The notes under the pieces are model-generated. The model searched no databases and was not told the origin of the DNA. It saw only the letters and a program-made list of their open reading frames with translations. A DNA stretch of 64,000 bases from Bog-473 sp963781955 (lineage in GTDB: Bacteria; Actinomycetota; Acidimicrobiia; Acidimicrobiales; RAAP-2): NCBI GenBank assembly GCA_963781955.1, contig CAWAHU010000001.1, positions 62,001-126,000 of the forward strand, in the 5' to 3' direction. Positions 51,155-60,780 of the stretch are shown here, piece by piece. Both the position numbers and the translations under genes were made by a program. How positions within the stretch are numbered: the stretch's first letter is position 1; the number at the start of each line of letters is the position of its first letter.

Positions 51155-51988
51155 TCAGGCGTAGCGCCGGGCCACCACCTCGGCCTGGGCGCGGTAGCCG
51201 CCGCCGAACAGAACCGTGTGCACGAGCAGCGGGCAGAGCTGGAACAGCGCGACTCGATCTTCCCAACCCGACTCGAGCGGGCGGACCTCCTCGTAGGCGC
51301 GGCGAAGGCGGTCGGGCACCTGGCCGAAGAGGGCCAGCATGGCCAGGTCCTCCTCGGGATGCCCACCGTGGACGGACGGGTCGACGAGCCAGGTCCGCCC
51401 GTCGGATCCGAACAGCACGTTGCCCCACCACAGGTCGCCGTGCACCAGGGCGGGGAGGGCAGCCGGGATGAGCTCCTCCAATCGCGCGGCTACCCGGGCC
51501 ACGGGCGCTTCGAGGCCACAGCGGCCGGCCAGCTCGCGCAGCCTGGCTCCGTAGAAGCCGGCGGCGTCGGCTCCGGGCGCCGGGTCGACCCGGCACGAGC
51601 CGATCCACGACGAGCCACCGCCCCACTCGGCGCACGGCGCAGCGTGCAGCCGGGCCAGTGCCCGCCCGAGGTCCTCCTCGTGACCTGCGGACCGGGGCGC
51701 CTGCGCCACGGCGGTGGTCACCAGCAGGTCCTCTTCGGCCAAGACGATCTCGGGCACGGGCGGCGCGCCGGCGACCCCGGCAAGGCAGCGCAGGCCGGCC
51801 GCCTCGTCGCGACCGCCGCCGCCGACCTTGACCACCAGCGCACGGCCAGTGACCTCGACCAGGTACACGTCGTTCCCGATGGCGAGCGGCGGGCCCAGGG
51901 CACCGAGTGCCTCCTCCACGCGTGTTCGCCAGGGCCGCGGCAACGGCGTCGCCGCGTGGTTTGGTGGGGGAGGCGTCGCCGAGGTCAT
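51155..51988 (-). CDS. Fructosamine-kinase-like protein
   Basis: 277 residues from ATG 51988. A protein-kinase-like fold: 'VYLVEVTGRALVVKVGGGG' (N-lobe Lys), then the catalytic loop 'LVHGDLWWGNVLFGSDGRTWLVDPSVHGGHPEEDLAML' (H-G-D and the metal Asp in V-D-P). This is the PF03881 signature, whose members phosphorylate ketosamines, a deglycation repair step, at the cost of ATP. Its start is 17 bp from the divergent hydrolase start. Confidence 0.85.
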   Translation of the reverse strand: MTSATPPPPNHAATPLPRPWRTRVEEALGALGPPLAIGNDVYLVEVTGRALVVKVGGGGRDEAAGLRCLAGVAGAPPVPEIVLAEEDLLVTTAVAQAPRSAGHEEDLGRALARLHAAPCAEWGGGSSWIGSCRVDPAPGADAAGFYGARLRELAGRCGLEAPVARVAARLEELIPAALPALVHGDLWWGNVLFGSDGRTWLVDPSVHGGHPEEDLAMLALFGQVPDRLRRAYEEVRPLESGWEDRVALFQLCPLLVHTVLFGGGYRAQAEVVARRYA

Positions 51989-52005
51989 GGGAGCATGATG
52001 GCCCG

Positions 52006-52587
52006 GTGCCACGAGCGAGGAAGACCATGCCCGCCGGGCTCGTGCTCACGCCTGGGGCCAGCGCGGGCCGGGACCAGTCGGGCCTCGTGGCCATCGATGC
52101 CGCCGTCACGGCACGCGGGATCGCCGCCGAGCGGGTCGAGTTCCCCGGCCAGGCCGCCGGCAGGCGCCGCCCCGACCCGCCGGCGGTGTGCACGGCCACC
52201 GTGCGTGAGGCCGCCGGGGCGCTGGCTACGAGGCTCTCGGTCCCCGTCGGCCGGATCGCGGCGGGCGGCCGCTCGTTCGGCGGCCGCATGTGCTCCATGG
52301 CCGTCGCCGAGGGTCTGCCCACGGCCGCCCTGGTCCTGGTCAGCTACCCCCTGCATCCGCCCGGTAAGCCCGACCGCCTGCGGACCGGGCACTTCGGCGG
52401 CCTCACGGTGCCGTGCCTGTTCGTCTCGGGCCGCCGGGACGCCTTCGCCGCCCCCGCGGAGTTGGAGGCCGAGACGAAGGCCATCCCCGGCCCCGTCACC
52501 CTCGAGTTCGTCGAGGGCGACCACTCCTTGCGCAAGGCGGAGGAGGAGGTGGCCGAGATCGTGGCAGCGTGGTTAGCCGGATTGTGA
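52006..52587 (+). CDS. Small alpha/beta hydrolase (KANL3/Tex30-like)
   Basis: 193 residues from GTG 52006. 'PAGLVLTPGASAGRDQSGLVAID' (opening strand), nucleophile in 'IAAGGRSFGGRMCSM', Asp in 'FVSGRRDAFAAPAEL' and His in 'VEGDHSLRKAEEEVAEI'. It is of the dienelactone-hydrolase-like Tex30 group, with unknown substrate. It probably shares the divergent promoter with the fructosamine-kinase-like gene. Confidence 0.8.
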   Translation: MPRARKTMPAGLVLTPGASAGRDQSGLVAIDAAVTARGIAAERVEFPGQAAGRRRPDPPAVCTATVREAAGALATRLSVPVGRIAAGGRSFGGRMCSMAVAEGLPTAALVLVSYPLHPPGKPDRLRTGHFGGLTVPCLFVSGRRDAFAAPAELEAETKAIPGPVTLEFVEGDHSLRKAEEEVAEIVAAWLAGL

Positions 52588-52867
52588 GCAACGCTCGCTC
52601 AACCCCACGCGTCCGCGGCGTTCGGGATGCAACGTTCCTGCACCAGGCGCACCGCGACCCTCGTGACTCTTGGTGACCAGGCTCTTCTGTGGGCCTCGGA
52701 GGTCCTCGACGGGCCGACCCCTGCGCAGTTGACAGACGTCGGGCCGGAGCGTGCTTGCCCCCCGGGGGTGCCGTCGCCAAAGATCGGACCATGCCGGCAA
52801 CCTGTGGTCCGGTCCCGTCGTCGCCCCGAGCGGCCACGTCAACGCATCGAGAGAAGGGACGAGCGTG
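52588..52867. other. Intergenic region upstream of a DoxX gene
   Basis: 280 bp without a supported gene. TTGACA at 52729-52734 is a possible -35, without a convincing -10. AGAAGGGA at about 52849-52856 is the ribosome site of the DoxX gene. Several small open frames exist in both strands but none has coding character. Confidence 0.5.
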
Positions 52868-53413
52868 ATGCATGTGCTCCTGGGTGACCTCACCACATCC
52901 TCCGTGAACTGGGCGTTGTTGATCGCCCGCCTGGTGCTGGCCGTCGTGTTCTTCGCCCACGGCTACAACCACATCTACGGCGGGGGGAAGATCGAGGGCA
53001 CGGCGCGCTGGTTCGAGTCCCTGGGCATGAGGCCGGGCATTCTCCACGCCTGGATGGCAAGCCTGACCGAGATCGGCGCCGCCGTGCTCTTGGCCCTCGG
53101 GCTGCTGACGCCCCTCGGGGGCGCTGGCGTCGTGGGCGTGATGTTGGTGGCGTGGATCACCAACCACAGGAAGAACGGGTTCTTCATCTTCCGGCCCGGC
53201 GAGGGATGGGAGTACGTCATGGTGCTCACGTTCCTCGGGGTCGTCGTGGGCACGCTCGGCCCCGGGCAGTGGAGCGTTGACGGGCACGTCTCGGCGCTGC
53301 AGAACCTGTGGGGCTGGCCTGGCTTCTGGATCTCGGCAGGCCTCGGCGGCCTCGGGGCGGCGGCCCTGCTCGCGGCGTACTGGCGCCCGCCCCAGAAGTC
53401 CGTCGAGAGCTGA
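52868..53413 (+). CDS. DoxX-family membrane protein
   Basis: 181 residues from ATG 52868 (GTG at 52865 is adjacent). Four membrane helices with the DoxX signature 'ALLIARLVLAVVFFAHGYNHIYGGGKIEGTARWFESLGMRPG' and 'AWMASLTEIGAAVLLALGLLTPLGGAGVVGVMLVAWITNH'. Relatives of the thiosulfate:quinone oxidoreductase DoxD subunit and of mycobacterial DoxX sit in the membrane near the respiratory chain. The exact role is unknown. Confidence 0.85.
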   Translation: MHVLLGDLTTSSVNWALLIARLVLAVVFFAHGYNHIYGGGKIEGTARWFESLGMRPGILHAWMASLTEIGAAVLLALGLLTPLGGAGVVGVMLVAWITNHRKNGFFIFRPGEGWEYVMVLTFLGVVVGTLGPGQWSVDGHVSALQNLWGWPGFWISAGLGGLGAAALLAAYWRPPQKSVES

Positions 53414-53428
53414 CGGCGGGCAAAGGAC

Positions 53429-55105
53429 GTGCACGGGTCTCGGTCCAAGTCAACGGTGTCCCGAGTCCGGGGACACCGTGGTGGCCACATCGCCGCGGTG
53501 GCCTGCCTCCTCCTGCTCATCGGCACCGTCGTCGGGGACGTCGGCGCAGGCGTCGGGACGTCCACCCCGGTGGGGGCAGCAGTGCGGCAGTCGTCGGTGC
53601 CGACGCCCACGGTCCAGGGCCCGATCGAGCCGAGCAGCGGCATCTCCTACCTCGGATCGACGACGTTCGACCCGTCGGCGGTCGGCTACGAGCAGTCCGA
53701 ATTCCTCCTCTCAGGGACGGCGACCGCGTACAAGAGCTCCACGCCGCTCACGAAGGACGGCACGTGGCACGTGACCCCGCAGACGACAGCGCCCTACACG
53801 ACCCGGGTCGTGGTCTACCGCCCGATCGACCCGAGCAAGTTCGACGGGACCGTCGTGGTGGAGTGGTTGAACGTGACCGGGGGCATCGACGCGCCGGCGG
53901 CGTGGCTCAACGCCCACGCACAGATGATCCGCCAGGGCATGGCCTTCGTCGGGGTCGACGCCCAGGCCGGCGGCATCTACGGCCAGGCCGGCTCCATCGC
54001 CAGCAAGGACGGCTTCGGGGGCCTCAAGTCGCAGGCACGCTACGCGCCGCTGAACCACCCGGGCGACAGCTTCTCGTACAGCATCTACGAGCAGGCCGGC
54101 CAGGCGCTGCACGCTGACGGGACCCAACTCCTGGGCGGGCTGGCACCCCAGCACGTGATCGCCCTCGGGGAGTCGCAGTCCGCCTTCCGCCTCGTCACGT
54201 ACGTCAACGCCGTCGAACCGCTCTCGCCGGGCGTCTACGACGCCTACTTCGTCTACAGCCGGGGCGGCACCGCCGCCCCCCTCTCGCAGTCTCCCCAGAT
54301 GTCCATCCCCACCCCGACGCCCACATTGATCCGCACCGACCTCCACGTGCCGATCTTCTTGTTCGAGACCGAGTCGGACCTGCTCGGCCTCGGCTACCTG
54401 GCCGCCCGACAGCCGGCCACCGCGCACATCCGCGAATGGGAGACTGCGGGTACGGCCCACGACGACACCTACGGCCTGCTCTACAGCCGATCCGACACCG
54501 GGAACGGTGTGGCCGACACATCGGCGTTCAACTCCCTGTTCGACCCGCCGAAGGACCCCATCCCGGGCATCGTCGACTGCGCGGCACCCATCAACGCCGG
54601 CTCGCACACCTACGAGCTACGCGCCGCGGTGCAGGCGGTCAACACCTGGGTCACCACCGGGAAAGCCCCGCCGCAGTCGCCGCGCCTCGAGGTGGACCCG
54701 GCGGATCCGCAGGCCTTCCTCCACGATGCCAACGGCAATGCCCTCGGTGGGATCCGGTCGCCGCAGGTCACCGCGCCCGTCGCCAAGCTCTCGGGTGTGG
54801 GCCAGCCCGGGGCGACGCCGGTGCACTCCCGTGCGGGAGCCCGCACGAAGCCCGTCTCGGGCCAGACCCTGTGCGGCATCTTCGGCACCACGGTGCCGTT
54901 CAGCGCGGGCAAGCTGGCATCGCTCTATCCCACCCATGCCGCGTTCGTGAAGAGGTGGGACGCGGCGACCGCAGCCGAGGTGAAGCGGGGATATCTCTTG
55001 CCGGCCGACGCCGCCACGCTCGACCGAGTGGCGGCGCAGTCGAGCGTCGGTGACCCCGCGGGCACCACCACGACGTCGGGGTCGACGTCGAGCCCGGGCG
55101 GCTAG
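53429..55105 (+). CDS. Secreted alpha/beta-hydrolase-domain protein
   Basis: 558 residues, GTG start. Signal region 'HIAAVACLLLLIGTVVGDVGAG'. The mature part matches the PF20091 'alpha/beta hydrolase domain' family: 'YTTRVVVYRPIDPSKFDGTVVVEWLNVTGGIDAPAAW', 'QGMAFVGVDAQAGGIYG', and the nucleophile 'VIALGESQSAFRLVTYVN'. The C-terminus contains two Cys and a Ser/Thr/Gly tail. It should be an exported esterase. It is 15 bp after the DoxX gene and shares its last four bases with the convergent SDR gene. Confidence 0.8.
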   Translation: MHGSRSKSTVSRVRGHRGGHIAAVACLLLLIGTVVGDVGAGVGTSTPVGAAVRQSSVPTPTVQGPIEPSSGISYLGSTTFDPSAVGYEQSEFLLSGTATAYKSSTPLTKDGTWHVTPQTTAPYTTRVVVYRPIDPSKFDGTVVVEWLNVTGGIDAPAAWLNAHAQMIRQGMAFVGVDAQAGGIYGQAGSIASKDGFGGLKSQARYAPLNHPGDSFSYSIYEQAGQALHADGTQLLGGLAPQHVIALGESQSAFRLVTYVNAVEPLSPGVYDAYFVYSRGGTAAPLSQSPQMSIPTPTPTLIRTDLHVPIFLFETESDLLGLGYLAARQPATAHIREWETAGTAHDDTYGLLYSRSDTGNGVADTSAFNSLFDPPKDPIPGIVDCAAPINAGSHTYELRAAVQAVNTWVTTGKAPPQSPRLEVDPADPQAFLHDANGNALGGIRSPQVTAPVAKLSGVGQPGATPVHSRAGARTKPVSGQTLCGIFGTTVPFSAGKLASLYPTHAAFVKRWDAATAAEVKRGYLLPADAATLDRVAAQSSVGDPAGTTTTSGSTSSPGG

Positions 55106-55935
55106 TCCCAGCTACGGGCGAGCAGGAAGCCGGCGGCCGGCGTCGCAGCCGGGAACGAGCCGGTGATGCCCGAGCTCACGTAGCCCACGTCGCTGATCAA
55201 GGTGATGCCCGAGATGGCGGCCGCGGCGTCGCTGCAGAGGAACACGAGCGGGTATGCCTGCTCGAGGGGCGTGGAAGCCTCGATTCCGGTCTCCTCGCGG
55301 TAGTCGGCGCCGAACCCGAGCCACATCTCGGCGTTCGCCTGGGCCAGCGGGGTGTCCGTCGGCCCCGGGCAGATGGCATTGATCCGGATGCCCTTCTTGA
55401 GCAGCGGGAAGGCCTCCCGGGCCACGTAGGCACACACGGCCTGCTTGGAGTGGAAGTAGTCGGCGTAGCCGTGCTCGACGGCCCAGGCCGAGCCCGAGTC
55501 GAAGTCGGGCGTGTCGAGGTACTCCTTGATCTCGCCCAAGCTGGCCTCCCAGCCCAGCCCGGCGGCCGAGGAGATGAACCCGATGGCCGAGCCCTTCGGG
55601 AGCATGTCGCCCGCCAGCATGCGGTCGATCAGGTGCCGGTGCCCCACGAAGTTGATCTTCTCGATCCCCGGTGTGCCGTCGGCCACGCCGGCGGCGGCGA
55701 AGAGCGCGTGCACCGGCCCGCCGCACTCGTCGACGGCGGCGTCGATCGAATCCTTGTCGGCCAGGTTGAGGTGGATGGCCGTGACGCCGGGCAGTGTCAC
55801 CTCGGCGAAGTCCATGACCACGACTTCGGCGCCGGCATCCTTGACCAACTCGGCCGTGGCGGCCCCCATGCCGGTGGCGCCTCCGACCACGAGGACGCGC
55901 TTGCCGTCGTAGCGGAATGCGTCGAACAGTGCCAT
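55102..55935 (-). CDS. SDR, hydroxysteroid-dehydrogenase-like
   Basis: 277 residues. 'KRVLVVGGATGMGAATAELVKDAGAEVVVMDFAEV' (NAD motif), 'ALFAAAGVADG' (divergent from N-N-A-G), Ser in 'AIGFISSAAGLGWE', Y-x-x-x-K in 'YADYFHSKQAVCAYV', and 'RINAICPGPTDTPL'. The layout follows bacterial 3-alpha-hydroxysteroid dehydrogenase/carbonyl reductase. It is the last gene of the minus-strand run that starts at 60728. Confidence 0.82.
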   Translation of the reverse strand: MALFDAFRYDGKRVLVVGGATGMGAATAELVKDAGAEVVVMDFAEVTLPGVTAIHLNLADKDSIDAAVDECGGPVHALFAAAGVADGTPGIEKINFVGHRHLIDRMLAGDMLPKGSAIGFISSAAGLGWEASLGEIKEYLDTPDFDSGSAWAVEHGYADYFHSKQAVCAYVAREAFPLLKKGIRINAICPGPTDTPLAQANAEMWLGFGADYREETGIEASTPLEQAYPLVFLCSDAAAAISGITLISDVGYVSSGITGSFPAATPAAGFLLARSWD

Positions 55936-56025
55936 GTGTGTTCCCTCCTGAGGTACTTCCTGTGACGGTTCTTGACGTTGCTGTGTGCGTGAAGCGCTGC
56001 TGTGGGGCGCGGTGGTCGACGTCCC

Positions 56026-57255
56026 CTAGCCGATGACGGAACGGACCTTGAGGTCGACGATGGTATCCCAGTCGATCCCGAGCTCCTCGAGGATGGCGTC
56101 ACCGTGCTCGTTGAACTCGGGTGACCGATGCGCCGCGGCGGGCACTCCGCCGTACTGCACCGGCGCGGCCACGAGCTTGAACGGCGTGCCGCCTGCGGTC
56201 GCGCAGTCCTGGATGTACCCGTTGGCGACGCTCTGGGGATCGACCGCCGCTTCGAGCGTGTTCTGGACCACGGTCCACTGTCCGGGGAACTCCGCCAGCT
56301 TCTCGCGCCACTCGGCCAAGGTGTGCGCAGCGAAGGCGGCGGTGAGGATCTCCTTGGCGCCGCCGCTGTTGGCCAGGATGGACGCGTGGTCGGCGAACCG
56401 GGGGTCGTCGACCAGTTCGGGCCGGCCCAGGACCTCGCACATGGGCGCCCAGTAGCGCCCCGCTTGCAGGCAGCACAGCGAGACCTGCCGCTCGTCCTTC
56501 GTCGTGTACATGTCGACCAGGGGGTTGGAACCGGGCCGGCCCTTGGTGCCGCCCTTGGGCGGCCCCTGCCACGGAACGCCGGCGACCAGCGAGAGCGCGA
56601 AGGCCTGGCCCATGGCCCACATGCCCGTGCCCAGCAGCGAGACGTCGACGGTGGTGGCCTCGCCGGTGCGCTCGCGGTGGTAGAGCGCACCCATGATCCC
56701 CCCGGCGATGGTCATGGCGCCGATGGAGTCGCCGAACCCGGGCGCCGGGGGCGGGGGCGTGAAGTCGGCGTCAGCCGGCTTGTTGCCGATGGCCACGCCG
56801 GCCCGGGCCCAGAAGGCCAGCGAGTCGTATGACCCCCTGTCGGCGTCGGGCCCGCGCTCGCCGTAGCCGGTCCCGGCGACGTAGATGATCTTCGGGTTGG
56901 CGGCGAGGATGTCCTCGACTTCGATCTTGAGCTTCTGACGCGTGTGGGGCAGCTTGTTGGTGAGGAACACGTCGGCCGTGGCCGCCAGCTTGTAGAGGAT
57001 GTCGAGGCCCTCGGGCGTGGTCAGGTCCAGCGCCAGGCTCCGCTTGCCGCGGTTGGAATGCTCGAGCAGCGCATGCACGTCGCCGGTGATCGCCACCACG
57101 CCGGTGGAGGCCAGACCCCGCATGGCGTCGCCGCGCTCGACCGGTTCGATCTTGATGACCTCGGCCCCCCAGTCGGCCAGCAGCGCCGAGGCCGCCGGCA
57201 CGAACGTGTGCTCCGCCACCTCAAGGACGCGCACGCCCTCCATCACTGCAGTCAC
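56026..57255 (-). CDS. CaiB/BaiF-type CoA transferase
   Basis: 409 residues from GTG 57255, chosen because GGGGAGGAG lies five bases upstream; an open frame further back overlaps the quinone reductase gene and is not conserved. 'GVRVLEVAEHTFVPAASALLADWGAEVIKIEPVERGDAMRG' and 'NRGKRSLALDLTTPEGLDILYKLAATADVFLTN' are class III CoA-transferase hallmarks. The catalytic Asp region is 'TGYGERGPDADRGSYDSLAFWARAG'. It moves CoA from one acid to another without ATP, and would activate the pathway acid. Confidence 0.87.
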   Translation of the reverse strand: MTAVMEGVRVLEVAEHTFVPAASALLADWGAEVIKIEPVERGDAMRGLASTGVVAITGDVHALLEHSNRGKRSLALDLTTPEGLDILYKLAATADVFLTNKLPHTRQKLKIEVEDILAANPKIIYVAGTGYGERGPDADRGSYDSLAFWARAGVAIGNKPADADFTPPPPAPGFGDSIGAMTIAGGIMGALYHRERTGEATTVDVSLLGTGMWAMGQAFALSLVAGVPWQGPPKGGTKGRPGSNPLVDMYTTKDERQVSLCCLQAGRYWAPMCEVLGRPELVDDPRFADHASILANSGGAKEILTAAFAAHTLAEWREKLAEFPGQWTVVQNTLEAAVDPQSVANGYIQDCATAGGTPFKLVAAPVQYGGVPAAAHRSPEFNEHGDAILEELGIDWDTIVDLKVRSVIG

Positions 57256-57337
57256 TGGGCTCCTCCCCGTCTCGTCCGTGCCGCCGGCGCCGGCGGTGCC
57301 GCCCGCGCCGGCGCTGTTTCCGACATCGACGTCGACA

Positions 57338-58345
57338 TTAGCCGCCTCCTTCGCCACCGGCCGAGGCCGCCTCGGTGATGCGCACGACCACCTTGCCGAC
57401 TGCCTTGCCCTCCGCCACGTGACGCAGGGCCTCCGCCACGTCGGCCAGGTCGAAGGAGGCGCCGACGAACGGGACGGCGCGCCCGGCCACGAGCAGGTCC
57501 AGCAGCTCGCGGTCGTTGCGGGCCATCTCGTCGGGGAGGTGGGTGGCGAAATCCAGGAACTGGAAGCCGAGGATGTGCACGCCTTTGAGCAGCACCAGGT
57601 TGAGCGGGATGCGCGGGATGGTGCCCGACGCGAACCCCACGGTGACGAAGCGACCACCCCAGTGCAAGGACCGCAGCGCCGGCTCGGCCAGGTCACCGCC
57701 GACCGGGTCCACGACGACGTCCGCCCCGCCGGGCAAGGCCTCGCGCAGGGCTTGGCGCAGGTCGCCCCCGCGGTGGTCGATCAGCCGCTCGGCCCCGCAG
57801 GCACGGGCCGCCTCGAGCTTCTCGGGCGTCGATGCCACCGCGGTCACCGTGGCGCCGAGCAGCGCCCCCAGCTGCACGGCGGCCGAGCCGACGCCGCCGC
57901 CGGCGCCCAGGACGACCAGCTCCTCGCCCGGAGCGAGGGTCGCCGTCGATCGCAGGACGTGGTAGGCGGTGCGGTAGGCCACCCCGAACGACGCGGCCAC
58001 GACGTCGTCGACGCCGTCGGGGATCGAGGTGAGCGAGGTGGCCGGCGCGACGAACTCCTCGGCGAAGGCGCCCACCATGGTCGACCCGAAGACACGGTCA
58101 CCGACCTCGAAGCCCGAAACGTCGTCGGCGACCTCGGCCACCACGCCGGCGTACTCGCTGCCCACGACGAACGGGGTCGGCGCCGACACCTGGTAGGTGT
58201 TGGCTACGACGAGGACGTCGGGGAAGTTGACGGCGCCGACGTGTACACGCACGCGGACCTGTCCGGGGCCCAGCGGGGGAGCGGGGATCTCGGCCACCTC
58301 GACCACCTCGGGGCCGCCGTAGCTGCGGCACAGGGCGGCACGCAC
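57338..58345 (-). CDS. Zinc-free MDR, quinone-oxidoreductase-like
   Basis: 335 residues, GTG start. 'VRVHVGAVNFPDVLVVANTYQ', 'GSEYAGVVAEVADDVSGFEVGDRVFGS' and the NADPH motif 'ELVVLGAGGGVGSAAVQLGALLGATVTA'. Zinc-binding Cys are absent, as in NADPH:quinone oxidoreductases and enoyl-CoA reductases of this group. It reduces a quinone or an activated double bond. It lies 2 bp after the kinase-like gene and 82 bp before the CoA-transferase gene. Confidence 0.87.
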   Translation of the reverse strand: MRAALCRSYGGPEVVEVAEIPAPPLGPGQVRVRVHVGAVNFPDVLVVANTYQVSAPTPFVVGSEYAGVVAEVADDVSGFEVGDRVFGSTMVGAFAEEFVAPATSLTSIPDGVDDVVAASFGVAYRTAYHVLRSTATLAPGEELVVLGAGGGVGSAAVQLGALLGATVTAVASTPEKLEAARACGAERLIDHRGGDLRQALREALPGGADVVVDPVGGDLAEPALRSLHWGGRFVTVGFASGTIPRIPLNLVLLKGVHILGFQFLDFATHLPDEMARNDRELLDLLVAGRAVPFVGASFDLADVAEALRHVAEGKAVGKVVVRITEAASAGGEGGG

Positions 58346-58347
58346 GG

Positions 58348-59430
58348 TCAGTCAGCCAACACGGCGTAGTCGGTCGACGCGGCCAGGTCGGCGGCGCTCT
58401 GCATGAGGTCGAGCACCACAGGGCCGAAGGCCTGGAGCTTGATGTCGTCGCCGGCCCGCTGGTAGCCCTGCTCGAGCACCACGGCGAGCTTCCACTTGGC
58501 CAGGACGCAGTAGTAGTCGATGTCGTCCACCTGACGGCCCGACACGGCCGAGTAGTGGGCCAGGATGTCAGCCCGCGACGGCATGCCGGTCATGTCGACG
58601 TAGCCGCCGACCCGGTCCTCGTCGCCCGTGGTGTCGTCGGGCCAGGAGTGCACCACCCAGCCCAGATCGAGCTTGGGGTCGCCGACGGTGCCCATCTCCC
58701 AGTCCACGATGGCGGCGAGACGCGCCGGCGCACCGTGCTTGAACATGACGTTGGCGAACTGGTAGTCGCCGTGCATCAGGCCCGGTTCGTAGTCGATGGG
58801 ACGGTGCGCCCGCAGCCATGCGGACGCCTCGTCGAAGCCGGGTAGCTCCCTGCCCTTGATGCGCTCGAGGAAGGCGGTCCAGCGGTCGACCTGGCGCTCG
58901 TGGAACCCCTCGGGCCGGCCGAGGTCGCTCAGGCCCTTGGCCTGCCAGTCCACCTTGGACAACAACGCGATGCCCTCGACCAATTGGAAGGCCAGGCCGC
59001 GCCGCTCTTCGAGGTCCGCGTCGAAGGGCGGCGGCCACTGGCGCCGCGTCGACATTGGGGACCAGCCGTCGACGAAGCCCATGAGGTAGAAGGTGCGGCC
59101 GAGGACCGACTGGTCGGTGCACACCGCGATGGCCTCCGTGTGCGGGACGTCGGTCCCGTTGAGGGCCTCGATGATGCGCCACTCCCGCACGATGCCGTCG
59201 TCACGCGACGCCGGTGCCGCGGGCGGTGGTATGCGCATGGCGCAGTGGAGGTCGCCCCGCCGCAGCTCGTAGATCTCGTTCTGGCTGCCCCCCGAGATGT
59301 AGCGGTGCTCGAGCGGGGCTCCCACCCCCAGACCCTGGGCGTCGAGCCAGGTGCACAGTGTGTCGACATCGGCGATGCTCGGCTCGTGGCCGACCGGCCA
59401 TGCGCTCTCCGCGTTCTCGTGGGCGCTCAC
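58348..59430 (-). CDS. Aminoglycoside-phosphotransferase-fold kinase (ACAD10/11 N-domain type)
   Basis: 360 residues from GTG 59430, which overlaps the dehydrogenase stop (GTGA). 'YISGGSQNEIYELRRGDLHCAMRIPPP' (N-lobe), then the kinase motifs 'GLMHGDYQFANVMFKHGAPARLAAIVDWEMGTVGDPKLDLGWVVHSW' with catalytic H-G-D and metal D-W-E. This is the APH variety that is fused to acyl-CoA dehydrogenase in human ACAD10/ACAD11 and stands beside it as LvaA in Pseudomonas levulinate catabolism. There it phosphorylates 4-hydroxyacyl-CoA. The coupled dehydrogenase gene makes the same role likely here. Confidence 0.85.
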   Translation of the reverse strand: MSAHENAESAWPVGHEPSIADVDTLCTWLDAQGLGVGAPLEHRYISGGSQNEIYELRRGDLHCAMRIPPPAAPASRDDGIVREWRIIEALNGTDVPHTEAIAVCTDQSVLGRTFYLMGFVDGWSPMSTRRQWPPPFDADLEERRGLAFQLVEGIALLSKVDWQAKGLSDLGRPEGFHERQVDRWTAFLERIKGRELPGFDEASAWLRAHRPIDYEPGLMHGDYQFANVMFKHGAPARLAAIVDWEMGTVGDPKLDLGWVVHSWPDDTTGDEDRVGGYVDMTGMPSRADILAHYSAVSGRQVDDIDYYCVLAKWKLAVVLEQGYQRAGDDIKLQAFGPVVLDLMQSAADLAASTDYAVLAD

Positions 59431-60728
59431 AGGTTCCCCACCTCGAGCTCGAGGTACTGCGCGTACTTGGCCCGGGCAGCCTCCTGCCGCTTGGGCAGCC
59501 ATTGCGTCGGCCACATGTCGTCGGTCGCCTGATGTTCGCGCAGTACCTGACGGGCCACCGTCACCTTGTGCACCTCGGTCGGGCCGTCGGCCAGGCCCAT
59601 GACGCCCGCGCCGTGGATCATGCCGAAGAACGGCATCTCGTTGGTGGTGCCCAGTGCCCCGTGGACCTGCATGGCCCGCCAGGCGATGTCGTGCAGGACG
59701 GTCGGCATGACGACCTTCGCCGTGGCGATGTCCTTGCGCACCCGCTTGTAGTCGTTGTACTTGTCGATCTCCCACGCCGTGTAGAGGACGAACAGGCGGA
59801 ACTGCACCAGTTGCGCGTAGGAGTCGGCGATGTAGCCCTGCACGAACTGCTTGTCGGCCAGGAGGCTGCCCGAGACCTCACGGCTGAGCGCTCGCTCGCA
59901 CATCATGTCCAGCGCCTTCTGCGCCATGCCGATGGTGCGCATGGCGTGGTGGATCCGGCCCCCGCCGAGACGCGTCTGCGCGATCACGAAAGCCTGGCCC
60001 TCGCCGCCGAGGAGAGCGTCGTCGGGGACCCGCACGTCCTCGTAGTGGATGAGCGCATGGGACCCCTCGTTGAGCGCCTCGCCGTACAGGCCGACGTTGC
60101 GCACGATGTTCACGCCGGGAGTGTCGGTCGGCACCAAGAACATCGACATCCCCTTGTACGGGCTCACGTCGGGGTTGGTGACCGCCATCACGATGAGGAA
60201 CTGAGCCGTCCGGGCGTTGGACGAGAAGTACTTCCAGCCGTTGATGACCCATTCGTCGCCGTCCTTGACCGCCTGGGTCTTGAACAGCGTCGGGTCGGCG
60301 CCCGCGTGGGGCTCGGTCATGGAGTAGCTCGAGAAGCACTCGCCGGTGAGCAGCGGCTGGAGGTACCGCTCCTTCTGCTCGGGAGTGCCGTAGTGGGCGA
60401 TGATCTCGGCGTTGCCCGTGTCGGGCGCCTGGCACCCGAAGACGATGGGCGCCCACTGCGAGCGTCCCAGGATCTCGTTGAGCAGGGCCAGCTTCAGCTG
60501 GCCGTACCCCTGCCCACCGAGCTCGGGCCCGAGATGGGTGGCCCAGAGGCCCTGGCGTCGCACCTCTTCTTTGAGCGGGTCGATCGCCTCGCGGCGCTTC
60601 CCTTCCAGGGGGGTGAACTGCAGGTGGGGGAAGACGAGGTCGAGCGGCTCGACCTCGTCTCGCACGAACTGGTCCACCCAGTCCAGCTTCTCCTGGTACT
60701 CGGGTTCGGTCTCGAAGTCCCACGCCAT
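59427..60728 (-). CDS. Acyl-CoA dehydrogenase, ACAD10/ACAD11/LvaC-like
   Basis: 433 residues from ATG 60728. 'SSYSMTEPHAGADPTLFKTQAVKDGDEWVINGWKYFSSNA' (FAD/substrate loop) and the end 'GVMGLADGPTEVHKVTVARQVLREH'. At the place of the classical catalytic Glu (Y-E-G-T) it has A-D-G-P, the Asp form seen in ACAD10/11-type sequences. Together with the coupled kinase, it would act on a 4-phosphoacyl-CoA, moving the leaving phosphate off. First gene of the minus-strand operon; divergent from TetR 60810. Confidence 0.87.
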   Translation of the reverse strand: MAWDFETEPEYQEKLDWVDQFVRDEVEPLDLVFPHLQFTPLEGKRREAIDPLKEEVRRQGLWATHLGPELGGQGYGQLKLALLNEILGRSQWAPIVFGCQAPDTGNAEIIAHYGTPEQKERYLQPLLTGECFSSYSMTEPHAGADPTLFKTQAVKDGDEWVINGWKYFSSNARTAQFLIVMAVTNPDVSPYKGMSMFLVPTDTPGVNIVRNVGLYGEALNEGSHALIHYEDVRVPDDALLGGEGQAFVIAQTRLGGGRIHHAMRTIGMAQKALDMMCERALSREVSGSLLADKQFVQGYIADSYAQLVQFRLFVLYTAWEIDKYNDYKRVRKDIATAKVVMPTVLHDIAWRAMQVHGALGTTNEMPFFGMIHGAGVMGLADGPTEVHKVTVARQVLREHQATDDMWPTQWLPKRQEAARAKYAQYLELEVGNL

Positions 60729-60780
60729 GCGCGTCCTCCCCTCGGTCTGCGCCTCGGTCTGCGCCTCGGCCTGCCGTGCA